The notes below the pieces were generated by a model. That model saw only the letters and a program-made list of their open reading frames with translations. It did no database searches and had not been told where the DNA came from. A stretch of 64,000 bases of DNA from assembly GCA_030062745.1 (NCBI GenBank), contig CP099847.1:2712304-2776303 (forward strand), read 5' to 3'. The position numbers and the translations under genes were made by a program. Of this stretch, positions 50,542 to 63,800 are shown piece after piece. This DNA is from Capitulum mitella (lineage: Eukaryota > Arthropoda > Thecostraca > Pollicipedomorpha > Pollicipedidae). The number at the start of each line of letters is the position of its first letter. Positions within the stretch are counted from its first letter, which is position 1.

Positions 50542-50995
50542 ACATAAGCGTATCAATGTGCCAGACCTGTTTTATTAAGATCTTCGAATGTACATTTCGT
50601 ACAAATCAACATATTGCAAAGCAAATCTGGACCAGGTCACAAAATAGTTACCATCGACCTTTGATAATCTTGACCTTCACGGGCCCTGGCATACATAAGC
50701 GTAGCAATGTGCGCATACGTGTTTTTATTAGGGTCTTTGAATGCATAATTCATACAAAACGACATGTCTCAAAACAAATCTGGACCAGTTCACAAGATAT
50801 CTGCCCTTGACCTTTGGTGACCTTGACCTTTACTGACCCTAGTACATGTAAGCGTATCGGTGTGCGCACGCGTATTCTTTGAATGTATATTTCATACAAA
50901 CCGACATGTTGCAAAGCAAATCTGGATCAGGTCACAAGTTGGTTAACCTTGGCCTTTACTGACCTTGACCCTTACTGACCTGGGCTTTGGTCTTG
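50542..50995 (+). repeat. Tandem repeat, about 150 bp, three copies
   Basis: Units start at about 50542, 50693 and 50843 with ACATAAGCGTA(T/G)C(A/G) and share a CAAAGCAAATCTGGACCAGG core followed by GACCTTTGACC-like motifs. It lies within element 6. Confidence 0.75.
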
Positions 50996-51305
50996 GAAAA
51001 TCCATTACTCATGCTCGAATAATGTCGGCCGATTATATCCAAAGGGTAATCTTAGGTAGAACTCTGGTCCTTTCGCTAAGTTCTCCTTTGTCAACGACAG
51101 CTGCTATTTTCGTTATGTTTGTTTGGCTTCAAATACTTCAAACTTCAACAAGTTCCGGACGATTTTCGATTTTTCTGCGTCGCTCGACGAGTTATTCAAT
51201 TGCCATAAATGTCACAAGGTAACAGCAACCAGCTCCGATCAGATCTCGAGATTTCCAAGAAAAACAGGTGGGGACACAAAGTGCTCCCCTTCCAGTGCGC
51301 GTGTA

Positions 51306-54300
51306 AGAGCACTAGAATTTTTAGCATGTCGAATGTCGTGTTTCTGGTATGTTCGTCATCACAACGTCCATATCTGGATCTCGTTGAAAACTACACCATC
51401 ACATTCATCATACGTAGAAAATGTCTTGGATGTCCTTCAGCTGATGCATCTCGTTTCTTCAAACTGTGCTAGACATGAAAGGAGCAATTTAGAAGAGGCA
51501 TCATTTGCTTTTACATCGTCTTTGCGAATGTTTGCAGCATCTTTACTTCAAATTTACGGCGCCGTAAAACAAGAGGATAGATTGGAGCAGGAAGACGCAA
51601 ATAGCGGAAATCCTTTCAAAAATAGTGAAACAGGTTACGTTAAAGATAAGCAATTCTTGACCAGACAACAAAACTGGTGATTTATCACAAACGCATTGCA
51701 AACGGCTCAGTTTATTTCCACCAAAATCGGTAGGTCCCTTTACCAGCGAAGTTGTCTGGCTTATAAACCAGCCTGCAACGTAAAAGTTTCACCCAGTCCA
51801 ATATGCTCTGAATGAAATACTCCGGGGCCAAGACAACTACGCCGTCGAGTCCAGCGCTGAGAAGGGTTTCCGGTGTTATTCAGCGGGCCGACGGAGCCAA
51901 CCTCCCGAGGCTCCATCGGCCGGTTCAGCAGAACTGCCTACCGGTGGCCGACCATAGGTCAATCGCGGGCGGCCGGCTCACGCCACTTGTCACACGTCGA
52001 GTGCCCTCTTCAATCGCGCCCCGTATAACGAAGAGGCTCTGAGCGCGGCTTCCAGGCGTTCCCGAGAGACAGAGGGCAGATGGGAGAGAGGGGAAAGGGA
52101 GAGGGAGAGGGAAAGACAGAAAGAGAGGTGGAGAGAGAGGGAAAGAGAGACCGGACATGAAAGCATTTCCATGTCCACACGGCGGAAGGCATGGCCCCTG
52201 TCAGGCTGTCAGTGTTACAGAACACCTGTTCCCTCCGATCAAAATACCAGTAACAACCCACCGGCCCGCCCGATCCCTTCACTCGAGCCGGCCGCTGTCG
52301 CCGCCAGGCGGCCGTAATTGGACGGCAGGATGCGGCCCGATCTGGATCGGTTCGGTCCCTCTAATCACCGCGGACGGCGCGATAACATCAGCGCCGCCCG
52401 GACACCTGGACCGGCCGGCTCTTTGACGCCGTCCCATCGCTCAGTGGGCCGAGGAGGAGGCCGGTTTTTACCGGACCACCGGCCGCCCCGGGCATGGACG
52501 GGACAATGGAGCCCACCTTTTTCCGTCTATCGGGCTGGGATCTGTCTCCAGCGACGTCAAATGACGAATCGCCACTGCCTGGCGTCGTTAACTGCGCCAA
52601 ATGTCACCAGTTCAGGCCGTGGGGAAATGAGTGACAGGGCGTGATTTTACCGAACGAAGTTGATTTGGTGCTTATGAACCCTGCTCCACACCATGCTCTG
52701 AATTAATCATCAAAAGGTGACGGTCTGAACCATTTTCGTTTTGCTGTTGCTGAAAGGAGAAGCTTCCTTGTCGTCCTGCTTCGCAGCTTAGCGAAGCAGG
52801 TCTGTGAATCAAAGGCACCGATTTCATAATGGTGCGATAACCACCGGTCACGTATCATGAAGAACATTCCAAGACTAAGCCGCCCTCGCCTGCGAACTTA
52901 GTCGAAATGCCCAAGCCAACGTGCTGGCCGATCCCGAAGGCCCTCAGAAGCCATGCCACATCGAGCGCAGACGGACGGTCGTCCCGCGGAACCAGTCCGT
53001 CCATAATTAGTCCGGCCGTGACGTGCCCGCCCGCTCCCCGCCCGTCGCCCGCCCGCGCCGGCGTCCGTCTGCCCCAGCTCGCCAGTGTGAAGTTCCGTGC
53101 AGTTTCTGGGCCGGCGTGTGACCGCCGTGTTGTTCTCAGCCGGCTGTTGCACGGTTGCATGATGGCCGCCTGTTACGGCCGGCGCCGGCCGGCGGCGGCG
53201 TGCTGCCGGCCCCGTCCGGGGCCGTGGCGGCGGCGGGGGTCGCCGGGTCGCCGCCGGGTCGGCCCCGGCTGGGAGCGTTCCCGGGGGTAGCAGGGTGGCG
53301 CCGGGATGTGGTCGCGCTCCACTAATGAACAGCGCCGGCCGTATGGTAATTTAAGTGGCTCGACTAATACCGCCGCCGACTCGTTACCGAGCCCTCACCG
53401 GCGGCCGGCGCCGTAATTTGCACCATCTCACCGCGGCGGAGCGCGCGTCCGGCCTGCAGGCCCAGCTGCGGCGGCGGACTTCCAGTCCAACTGCGGCGGC
53501 AGAGTCCCAGCCGAACTGCGGCAGCGGCAGAGTCCCAGCCGAACTGCGGCAGCGGCAGAGTCCCAGCCGAACTGCGGCGGCAGACTCCCAGCCGAACTGC
53601 GGCGGCGGCGGAGACGATTACGCGACTCCATTAAAACACGACCGCCGAGCTGTTCAGCGTTCACGCCCGGCCTTTGTCCACGGTTCTGTCGGCGCGGCCA
53701 GAAACGGAAAACCATTCAGACATTTGCCACGCGCCGAGGAAGTCGCCGTACCCAAACGCAGCAGGGACGTCGCTTTGTGGCCTCTTCCAGCCATCGAGCG
53801 CGAAATTGTTCTAGCGTTATTCGCAGATTAATCCTAGTGCAGCTTTCAGCCGCAATTAAAATTTGCCACGTGGCTGGCCACAACTCTTCCGCAGCACGCT
53901 ATCCGGGGCTGTCGTGCCTTCCATCTGTTTTCCCTTGAGGGAAATGTTGCCAGCCAAACGAGGGGAGTGGGATTTAGCCAAGGACTATCAGAACGACAGT
54001 TCCCAAACCACCCCACGTGGACGCGATTTTATACATCAGTTCGTAAACGCACGCGAAGGGTTGGAAATGACAGACCTCTTCGAGGGGAAAGGGACGAAAT
54101 GGAAACAATTATCGCCTGATTTTCGCCCGCGATCCCCTGTTCCCTAGCCCGCGCTCGATGGCGCTCAGAGTTAGCCAAGCCGCAGCGGGATCAGACACCG
54201 AGCCGGGCGCCTGACTGGGCCCAGTCTCCCCTCTCTCCGCGTCCTCGTGAGTTGACGCCGTACCGGAAGAGTTATGTAGTGAACCAGGTGCGGAGCGCAG

Positions 54301-54580
54301 AGCAGGGGCCACTCGCTCCACCGCTCCACGCGGCACAGGGAGGGCAGAGTCGTCCACAGCGGGCACGAAGCGCTGCCGGGGGACCCAGCAGCGTGACAGG
54401 CCGACTCTGAGTCTGAAGATGTGGATAGAGCCCCCACAGACGTCTGATGTAGTAGACCTGGACAGACCCCGTCACAGATGCCTGATACCGCTGACCTGGA
54501 CGGACCTCCCTCAGACACCTGACACCTCAGACCCCAAAGACGCCTGACACCTCAGGCCACAGAGGCGCCTGGTACCGGAG
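51306..54580. other. No gene recognised; GA-rich and GC-rich tracts
   Basis: A purine-rich GAGAGGG tract lies at about 52066-52152. GC-rich islands lie at about 52260-52500 and 52920-53480. A GC-rich minisatellite of about 27-30 bp (CAGAGTCCCAGCCGAACTGC) lies at about 53490-53620. Long open frames here appear on both strands and reflect composition. Confidence 0.45.
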
Positions 54581-54584
54581 ATCC

Positions 54585-55011
54585 GCCACAGACGTCTGAT
54601 GTCGCAGACCCGTTCAAATCCCGCCTCGCAGACCTGAGCAGACCCGGACAGATCCCGCCACAGACGTCTGATGTCGCAGACCTGAGCAGACCCGGACAGA
54701 TCCCGCCACAGACGTCTGATGTCGCAGACCTGAGCAGACCCGGACAGATCCCGCCACAGACGTCTGATGTCGCAGACCTGAGCAGACCCGGACAGATCCC
54801 GCCACAGACGTCTGATGTCGCAGACCTGGGCAGACCCGGACCGATCCCGCCACAAACCTCTGAGGTCGCAGACCTGAGCAAACCCGGACAGATCCCGCCA
54901 CAGACGTCTGATGTCGCAGACCTGGGCAGACCCGGACAGATCCCGCCACAGACGTCTGATGTCGCAGACCTGGGCCTGGGCAGACCCGGACAGATCCCGC
55001 CACAGACGGGA
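54585..55011. repeat. 48-bp minisatellite, about eight copies
   Basis: Units contain CCACAGACGTCTGATGTCGC and repeat at 48-bp spacing (for example 54661, 54709, 54757, 54805). Because 48 is a multiple of three, several frames stay open across the array, producing artefactual repetitive open frames on the minus strand. Confidence 0.88.
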
Positions 55012-56060
55012 GACCAGCCGCTGAAGCGACAACAGCCCGCGGAAACACAAAGGACGCAAGAAAGGAGAACGCACCGTGAAAGCCTGAGGATGTTCCCGTG
55101 ACTCTGAACCCAGATGGCGTAATTGCATGCAGTGCACGAATCTAGCCGTTCCCGCCGCTAGCGCCCGTGGGAACATCTAAAGGCGGCACTGGCTACGTCA
55201 TGGACTTTTCCATCATGTTTTTTTCGACCGGGGTCACAACATCGACCTACGCCGAGAGGAAGCTTTGCTCCGTGAGAAGCACCGGAGGCAACAGTGCTCC
55301 ACTTCATACGTTATATTTGGCTTATTATTTCTTTATTTGATACACAAACGAAAACTAATCGATGCACTTCGTGTCTTCATGTTGTTTTTGAGTTTATCCT
55401 TAACGCCTTGCCACCAGCTACAGTTGGTGCACCTGACATCTAATGCCTAACATCGTTGATAACTTATCGTCAAACCTAAACACAATATTGTCTTCTTGAT
55501 GATTAGTTTAATGTTGATAGCAAACTTAGTGGACCACTAGTATGGAATCAAAGAGAAGCTTCACTGACAAATGCAGTTATGCAAATATTTCGATCCGTTT
55601 CTTTCCGTTGCGATCCCAGCACACAACGCAAATCCGGAAGAATGAAGCTGTTTTTCCCTGCGTCAACAAAAGCCATGTAATTCGATTTAGACATGTTAGG
55701 AACACAGCTGTGCGCAGATTATGCAGAACGGTTTGTCAAAGGAAGGCGTAGCACGGTGAGTTTCATATCCAAAAAATTCACTGTGGTAAAATGACAAAAA
55801 TGGAAAATAAGACGACATTAATGTCAATTGCACTTAATGTCAACTGTCAATTGCACAGGAGCAATGTTGCCGTGCGGTGACGATTCTCCTCCGCGGGAGC
55901 CTCACCCCTCGATTAGTCGCGAAGCGATACCGCCTGGAGGCTCCGTCGGCCGCCGCCCGCTCGCCCCTGCCAGCCCTGTGACCGTCAAGCGGCGCGACTG
56001 GCGATGCCGCCTCGGCGCCGTGGCGGCCGACCGGGCGGCTGGAGTGTTGCGGTGCCGGCT
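55012..56060. other. No gene recognised
   Basis: AT-rich to about 55850, then GC-rich. No domain or repeat seen. Confidence 0.4.
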
Positions 56061-56069
56061 GGGGAGACA

Positions 56070-56375
56070 AAGCAGGGGCGCCGAGACGGGCCTGCCGCGG
56101 CCTGTGGTGCCCCGGACTGCTAATGGCAGGCGCGCTGTGAAGTTCGGTCCACGACTGCTGGCGCACGAGAGAAGTAGGGGCGCCGAGACGGGCCTGTCGC
56201 GGCCTGTGGTGCCCCGGACTGCTAATGGCAGGCGCGCCGTGAAGTTTGGGCCACGACTGCTGGCGCACGAGAGAAGCAGGGGCGCCGAGCGGGCCTGTGG
56301 TGCCCCGGACTGCTAATGGCAGGCGCGCCGTGAAGTTCGGTCCACGACTGCTGGCGCACGAGAGGAGTGAACTCA
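56070..56375. repeat. Tandem repeat, about 101 bp, three copies
   Basis: Each unit carries GGGGCGCCGAG and GTGGTGCCCCGGACTGCTAA, starting at about 56070, 56172 and 56272; the third is slightly shortened. It directly precedes the retrotransposon relic. Confidence 0.8.
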
Positions 56376-56479
56376 GCAGCGTTGAGCCATTGTGATGCTT
56401 GGGTCATTGTCTTTCCTATACCGGTGTTTTATCATCGCGCCATTTTAGAGTGCGGCTTATTATCAGGGGAGGGCGCATG

Positions 56480-57875
56480 CCTTGTGCTCGTTAATACTCA
56501 TCGGTCAGATGGAGAGGGGTAGGCATTTTCAAGCTGTGTTGATTGCGCTCCACCTGATGAGTTTTGTGAAGATGTTCGTAGGTCTCACCTTCCCCTCCCC
56601 GAGGGCTGTGTACTGGACTGATTCCATGGCTGTATGTGTGGCACTGGATTCGCAGCATCAAGCCGCTTCATGTGTTCGTGGAAAACCGAGTAGGGGCCAC
56701 TTGCGAGCTGTCTCAACCTGATGGCTGGGTGTTTGTAAGGGGAGCCGACAGTTGAGCTGATCTAGGGACCTGTGGGATCCCCTGCCCACGCTGGCTGGGT
56801 GCGAGAAGTGGTAGAAGTAGCCACTATTCCTAGAACGTGGTCAGATGCCTCAATAGCCAGAACCTGCCGGCTGTCTCAGCCCTGAAGCCGAAGCGGAAAC
56901 GCGGAGGTGTGAACCGCCTGCCGCTGCGAACTGCGCAGTTTGTCGCAATCTCCGGTGGGCGGCAGCATCCCGCTCGACGTCACCACCTCATCGGACCTGA
57001 AGCAGGTGGCGAACCGGACGGCGCGGATCCTGCGGATCCGGATCTGCGTTTCGCCAGAACGTGAGACGTCCGTCGGCCGAAAGCACGATCGGCGCTGTCA
57101 CCCGAAGAGAGGAGACATGGCCTTCAATACAGGGTGCGGGGGGCCAGTGGCGGACGTTTCCGAGCGAGTTGGAGGGTCTCGGGGATGGCTCCCTCCTGCC
57201 GGGGGGCTCGCCGTTAGTGAGGGTGAGACCCGTTTGGATGGGGACGGAACGTTGCTGGCGACGCCGAGGACGGACGAGCCGCCCGTGATAGCTCTCCCCG
57301 AGCGAAGTCACATCACCGTGTTGACTGTGGACGAGGGACATCGTTGCTGGTTTTACCAAGGTGTCCGAGTCACCCTTGCTCTTTTTTCGGCAAAATACTT
57401 CGTCAGCAGGAGGGCTGTACGCAGGGTTGTTGGCACATGCGGCAGATGTCAGCGCTAAAAGGGATTTCCCTGCCGATTCGTGGAGAACTTTCCACTAACT
57501 TTCAGATCAGAGCCTTCTCCAGTCTCGAGGGCGGGGATTGATTGCGTTGGTCCCTTGTATGCTGACAAAGGCACCAAGGCCTGGGCATTGTTGATCACGT
57601 GTGCTACGTCTCGTGCTCTTCACTTGGAGCTTGTGCAGAGGCACGGCACAGTTGACCACATCATCGCCTTGCGACGTTTCTTCGCGTTGCGCGGCAACAA
57701 CGCGAAGACGTTCCGTGCTTTGCTGCGACACGTGCCGCGGTCCGTCACGTGACAGGACGTCCCTGAGGCTGCCCTACGGTAGGGAGGGTTCTGGGAGCGT
57801 CTGGTTGGAGTGACGAAGAAGGCGCTCAAGGCCACGCTGCACCAGTGCCATCTGTTTCACGAGGAGCTGCTGTGA
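56480..57875 (+). pseudogene. Decayed BEL/Pao-type retrotransposon pol (RNase H to integrase)
   Basis: Fragments appear in the order expected of BEL/Pao pol but in different frames. At 56480-56720 is an RNase H-like piece with the VYWTDSMAV motif. At about 57280-57458 is an integrase zinc-binding region with two His and a final CGRC. At 57480-57715 is the integrase core with AGIDCVGPLYADKGTKAW and the HLELV strand. At about 57783-57873 is the WERLVGVTKKAL block. Where the second catalytic Asp is expected the sequence has Asn (GNNAKTF). Stops and frame changes separate the pieces, so it cannot encode a working enzyme. No LTRs were recognised. Confidence 0.75.
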
Positions 57876-60800
57876 CCCTGCACGAGCTCGCTGCACCTGC
57901 ACCTGAACCTCCGCCCAATGACACCCGACGACGGAGCATTTGCGCCATTTCCGACAATGGACCGTGGACGACCGCTGCGAGAGGCTTTGTAGTGAAACTG
58001 TTATACCATCCATTTCAGCCAAATCAAAACAGGTATGCCCCAGATACAAAAACAGATTTGCAAGCCCTGCACGTAAAGAACCAAAACGGAGCCATCAGTG
58101 GGAGCAGTTCTTTGTGGGTGTGTGGTATTATGTTCGTCCGATGCGCGGTGCGTGACAGTCACTGTGGTGAACCACTCACAGGAGACCAGTGCTACTTGAT
58201 CAGGAACAGAAACCTCACTCAGGCGGCCATTTTGCGGTCTTGATGATACGTAAAAGATGCCCCAGTGCACCGCGGTTTGTTGTATGAGACAGAACTGTCG
58301 CAGATTTAGGTCCACTTCAAAGACGGATATAGAGTTTGTACAGCAAGTTCTGCTTAGTATGTACTCCGGTCCGGGCTCCGGCTGCTTTATACATTCGGGA
58401 CCAATTTATGCCCCGTAACAACACTAAAAAAAAATAATAAAAGTAAAAGGGACATCTTATTCCATTGATGGTGTATCAGAACATCTTTCAACAGAAAATG
58501 AAAAAAGCAAAAATGAAAAAGAATAAGCATGATGAGTAACATGACACTTGCATCATATCAGTGGAAATGCCTTAATATCCATGTTACACCATGTCCCATC
58601 GCTATGAGAATGAGCAATGCACGATGGCCAAATACCGCAGCAGTCCACGCCCATAAAATCCTGAACACGCCAGCTGTTGCAGTTTGCGCTCGCATCCCCT
58701 CCTCACATCCAGCACCATGTTCTAGCGATGTCTGCCTGCACTTCAGCACAGAACTGCACCCACAGTCGCCGTCCGCGGCTGCCGCCTCTGAAGCCCCGTG
58801 CAGGCCCGGGACTCGAGCAGGGCGGGGCGCGTCTGGAGCTCAGGACGGACTCCAGACCGGCAGGCTGCGGAGCTCAGCCACGTGCGCCCGGCTCAGGACG
58901 AAGTCCCAGCGTGCGCGCGTGGCGCTGAGCGGATTGGGATCGGTTCTGGATGTGGGTTCGGGAGCCAGACTCAGCGAAAATTAGCGTGAGCGGTGATGTT
59001 CGTTGGTTGGGAGCTCCGGGCCCGAGGTCAGGGGTTTGGGGTCCTCACTCCTGTCTGTCGGCGGCGAAACGACGGTCGTCGACGCCGACCCTCGATTCTG
59101 CCGACTCTGAGTACGTCAGCCATCACACTGACCCGGTCTCCCGTGAAACTCATCGAGGCGGACGACACGTCTTCGGCAACCTCGCAACAATTGCGTTCTG
59201 GTAGCCGTCCAGCGCCATTCGGACGTCTTACCAGGAAATCAGAACCATCTGTGAGTTCACAGGGGCTGAAGTGATAATTCACCGCAGATTCTCAGCTGGA
59301 GAGCGCTAGGCCAGTTGAAGCGAATGGAGTCGAAACACATCGCTCATCCGCATTGGTAACTGGGTCGCGGTACCCATACACCTGGCGCTTACTTTCCGCA
59401 GGAAGTCTTTTCGATGGCTCCGTGCGCAGCTGACTGAGACTGGACTGCCTTTACAGCAGCTGCGCTGGCCGGTCCAATGTAACGATCGTGACGCCTTCAA
59501 CAACGTAACGATGACGTCATCTCCAATGTCCGCTACTCCTCACACTTAAAAACTCATGCGTTGACAAAGGACACTTAACCGCATCATGTGAATCTTAATA
59601 ATGGCTTTATGATCATCAGATGAAACATTTCCATGCTGGTCGTCTCATCGTCGGTTTCCAGGACGACTTCCAGTTCGTCACAGTAGGCTTGGCCTCCAGA
59701 TAATCGACTCATGATAGCTGCGCTACCACGAAACGGGGCACAGTCGGGCTGTCTGTGTGCACCTAACGTCTTGAGCGTCCAGGGAGAGCCGTCAGAAGTT
59801 GTGGGCGTTGTTCAGCCCTAAATAAGCCCTCGTTCCACATTACGGGCGGGCCGCCCGTGTATAACATTGTCGTCTTATCACTCATAGAGCCATGCCGACA
59901 GGCCACTTTTTGTGGGATGTTGCCTGGTTGTCATTAGTAGTTTCGTTGTACCTCTAAGTCTGTGCGTGACTCAAGAGTTCCGTCCGTTACCAAGGGCTTC
60001 CGCAGTGATGTCATAATTCATATTCCCATTATTCCAAGTTTCAGAAGGCAAGTTATTCTCGTTTAAAATGATGTCAGTTCTTGTGACTGCAGTAAACTTA
60101 AATCCAGCAGACTTTCTGTCTGGGTGGGTTGGCTTATTGCAGTCATATCATTCGAAACTTATATCTGGAAACATTAGAACGACATGATGTAATAGGGCTG
60201 TTAACTTGGTTGGTTTAGACCCATTTCCTGGATCAAGATTAATGCCAAATAAATAAATTTCGTTGGGCTAAAATGGGCTAATGCTTTCATTACACAGACC
60301 ATCAGTGTGGCCAGAAGTAAAGGGCGACGGGCGCCTTTATTCAACGAGACATGAAGATGTTTTTGAGATTCATCTGACGGAAGCGATTTTGCGTGACACC
60401 GCATTGTCTGACACCATTTCATCCGCCCGCGACACGCACAGCTGCAGCGCGCTAAAGATTATGTGACGGCGTTTGGCGGCGGACATTTCGTGACCGTGGT
60501 CAGCTCCTACGATGTCAGTTCCTTCCATAGCCCTCTTCTGTAATGCGGTGATATAAGCAAAGCAAAACATACGGATAGTACCTGTACATAAAGTTTCCTT
60601 TTGTGCAACATCACAGAAAATAAAATACTGTTATAATAACTCTCGTAAAACGTCCAAAACATCTTTTTACATTGCACTTTTCTCTTTCTGAGTTTGTGAC
60701 ATCGCCAGAAGTAATCAGAAACGAGTTCACTGTAAAAACGAGTTCCCAGTTAGTGACGTTATCAAAAGTGATCCACTTCCGAGTAAACCGGAAGGCAGAA

Positions 60801-63800
60801 TACGATTTTCTGTAGTACGTTAACACGTCCGGTGAGAAGTTTGTCAGGGTTGCCGCGTGCCGCCAGGTGAGATCAGGCCGGCTTTTCAGCTCCACTGAAT
60901 CGTCTACGAAGCCCGGAACACGTCTCGATCAGTTCGACGGCACCGCTGGTGATGACTGCCGCTCCACGACGGCGCGAGGGCGGCGAATAATCCCCGGCGT
61001 CGAGGACGACGCTTTCAGCCGAAGTTTGCAGCGTCGGACTCGGTGAGCTCCGAGTCGCCGTGGGCGGAGGCGACAGTGGCCGACCACCAGTCCATTCCGC
61101 AGAGACGCCCTAAGTGGCTTCGCAACAAGCGGAAAACAGTCGTAAATCTGCCGGGCTCGGAGCTTAACTTTTGTCTGTCGGGGGCAACGCGAAATAAAGT
61201 GGTTTTGAACTTCTCTCTTCATATATCCTAGCTGGCCCATCATGTTTTCGGAGGCGCTTTTGTGTACGAGGCTAGATGACTTCATGGAATAGCTTTTCAG
61301 ACGGCTGTCTGTTTGCGCCCACCCCCCAGTACAGATACGACGAAGGGGAGGAATTGGATTACATCAACCCCTGCGTCCCGCTGGAGCGATTGTGAGGGAT
61401 CTGATTGCTCTGATTGCGTGACTGTAGCACCATCTGGCTCGGTTAGTCAACAGGCATTGTCAGATAATTATTCTGGCACTGGGTACATAATTCACATTAG
61501 TATGGTACGCCTGCGACACATACGCACCCTTACGATGCCTGAATATATTGCAATTGTCTCTGGAGCCCTCCTCTCAATTCCGAATTGCCACATTTATTCG
61601 ATGGGCTAGTCAAGCCTCCTGTGGGCCAGTGAGGTTCCTTTGATTGAGATGCACCCTTTTCCCACCACTGTCATTTCCTGCCTCAGTGATAACACTGAAA
61701 GTACCAGTAATAAGTTCGTCAAGACTGATTTTGTATAGAACGCCCAGATATAAGCCATTAAGTGTGCAGTGTACACACGTTTCTAAAGGGACAAAAGCAA
61801 CGAATTGCAGTGGCAAATACAGTTATATTGCAGATACTTGTCACCTTTGATTGTCGACCAATTTAATCATCAACGTCATTTATATAATATATATATATAT
61901 ATGCAAATATATGCCTTATAATTCTACAAATTGCAAAATTGTGAAGGCAACAGTCAACATTTCTTGCGTCGACGTACCGTTCCGATACTCGATAAGAGGA
62001 TCCATGGCGTTTAAAACAGATGACAAATTCGACTCCAGATACGACTGCCATTTGGTTCTCATGAAACTCCTACGCTTGGTAAAGTGCAACAGACAAAATC
62101 GAAATCATTCCCTGGCTGTGTGCACATAATTAACCAATTAGCAAAGTGCCGGTATATATCCGTCTATCCACCGTCCGAGCGATAAGGGATGAAACCGATA
62201 CCATTCACGCCCGTTACGGGACCCGTAACCTTTTGTTCAGTACGTCCCCTGTGCGCCGGCAGCGCGCAGTGCACGTGGTCTGCACCCCTCTCGCTCCCGC
62301 ACTGGGGACCAGATTGAATTACTCCCGTAGGGAGGGGAGGGGCCGCCTGACTGGGCTGGTGGGTACGGACGCACAAGGACGACATCTGTTCACCTCTCGG
62401 CGAGGGGCCGTGACGGCTGAGGACGGGCCAGCGAGCGATCTACACCGACGGCGAGTCATTCTATACAGGGTGCGATCGTAGATTGTTGTACTCAATACCA
62501 CAGCGAGAGGAATTTGTGGGATTAAACTCCAGGATCTATGCTGCTGCTGTTCGGGAAAACACATTGAAGTCTGACGCCATGCCGCACCACAGCGTGACGG
62601 TTGAACCACGTGGCAAGATAACTGGAGTTTCGGCCCTGCTCAGGGTTCTCGTTCATTTTTTTATCAGGCAGTGAGGTGAAGCAAGAAACAACTGTAAAAA
62701 CTATAGGAAATAACGTCATCATGTTAACTAATGCACATGTCTAAACGCTATCCCTACTGGGGACTTTACCTTCCACATTCACTTCTCATCTCTCGACCAA
62801 AGGGTCTTGTCTGTACATCTACCACCATAACACCTCCCCGAGAACCACTTAGTGACGAAGCACGTTCCCTCGACTCCCTTGAACTCCTTCCGTAGACCGG
62901 CTGCTCACGGTCTGCCAGCGACAGTCGGGCGACAGGTGTCGGGCCGGCGGCGGCCAGGGCTCCACCGGCCGCTCCGACCCGGCCGGCGGCCGGCGGCTGG
63001 CCGATCAGCCACCGGCTTTCAGTCGGCTGCCCGCCGGATTGAGGCGAATCTGGCGCGGACGGCGCGGGCCGCGCCTCGGCGCCGCGGGCCGGCCGCTGAC
63101 GGGCCCTGACGGCCGCAACCGCCGGCCCGACGTCAGCGGCACTAACGTCGCGCGGCGCTGTTGCTCCGCGGCCAGGTCGGCGGAAGTCGGCGTAGGAAGT
63201 GGTGCCGTGACCGGCGGCGGCGCTGTCGGCAGGAGGCCCGGCCGTCACGGCCGCCGGGCGCCGACCGCTCTGCTCACGATTTAGGGCTGTTTTTTATTTG
63301 GCTCGTCCAGTGGGTGGTGTGGGAAGAGGTCGGTGCGGACAGGCTGGCCGCGTGGGTGTGACGTCGCTGCAGGGGAACACGATGGGCCGCCGGTCAAAGG
63401 TGCACGGACCGCAGCCAGACCGAGACAGCTTCCGGAGCCGGCGCAGCCCAAAACCGCCTCGCCAGTGTGAACCAAGCGGAGAGGGCGTGAGAAGGCCGGC
63501 TCTGATTAAGGCGTTTGGGCCCATTCGATGGTCGTAATTAGATGCATAAATTGTTTTGACTTTTGCTCTGACGTCTCATAGCCGACAGGACGTAAACCCG
63601 CCACATGCAATAAGTGTTTCGAGGTTAATATTAGCAAACAAGTTTTATCGTTCTATTTATGCAGGTTGAGCGGTCGTCGCTCAAACCATTTGCACCTAAA
63701 CAACAATATAAAAAAGCTACAAGGGTTGTTTTGAGGAATCAGACAGCAGTATCTTGACGATGCAAGTCGCAGTAGTAAGACACCTGAATTTCGTCGTGAA

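Larger units (their letters stand above)
49830..51305 (+). mobile_element. TTAA element 6 with perfect 16-bp terminal inverted repeats
   Basis: After TTAA (49830-49833) comes CGCGCACTGGAAGGGG, and its exact inverse CCCCTTCCAGTGCGCG lies at 51286-51301. The right flank is TGTA, presumably a mutated TTAA. G-run/C-run hairpins sit inside both ends, and GATCTCGAGA precedes the right end as in element 1. It contains a (TA)n tract, a 150-bp tandem repeat and many AGGTCA/TGACCT motifs. No transposase. Confidence 0.68.

Noticed and set aside
54511..55176. Long repetitive open frames on the minus strand
   Set aside because: They follow from the 48-bp minisatellite, whose period is a multiple of three; several frames are open equally.
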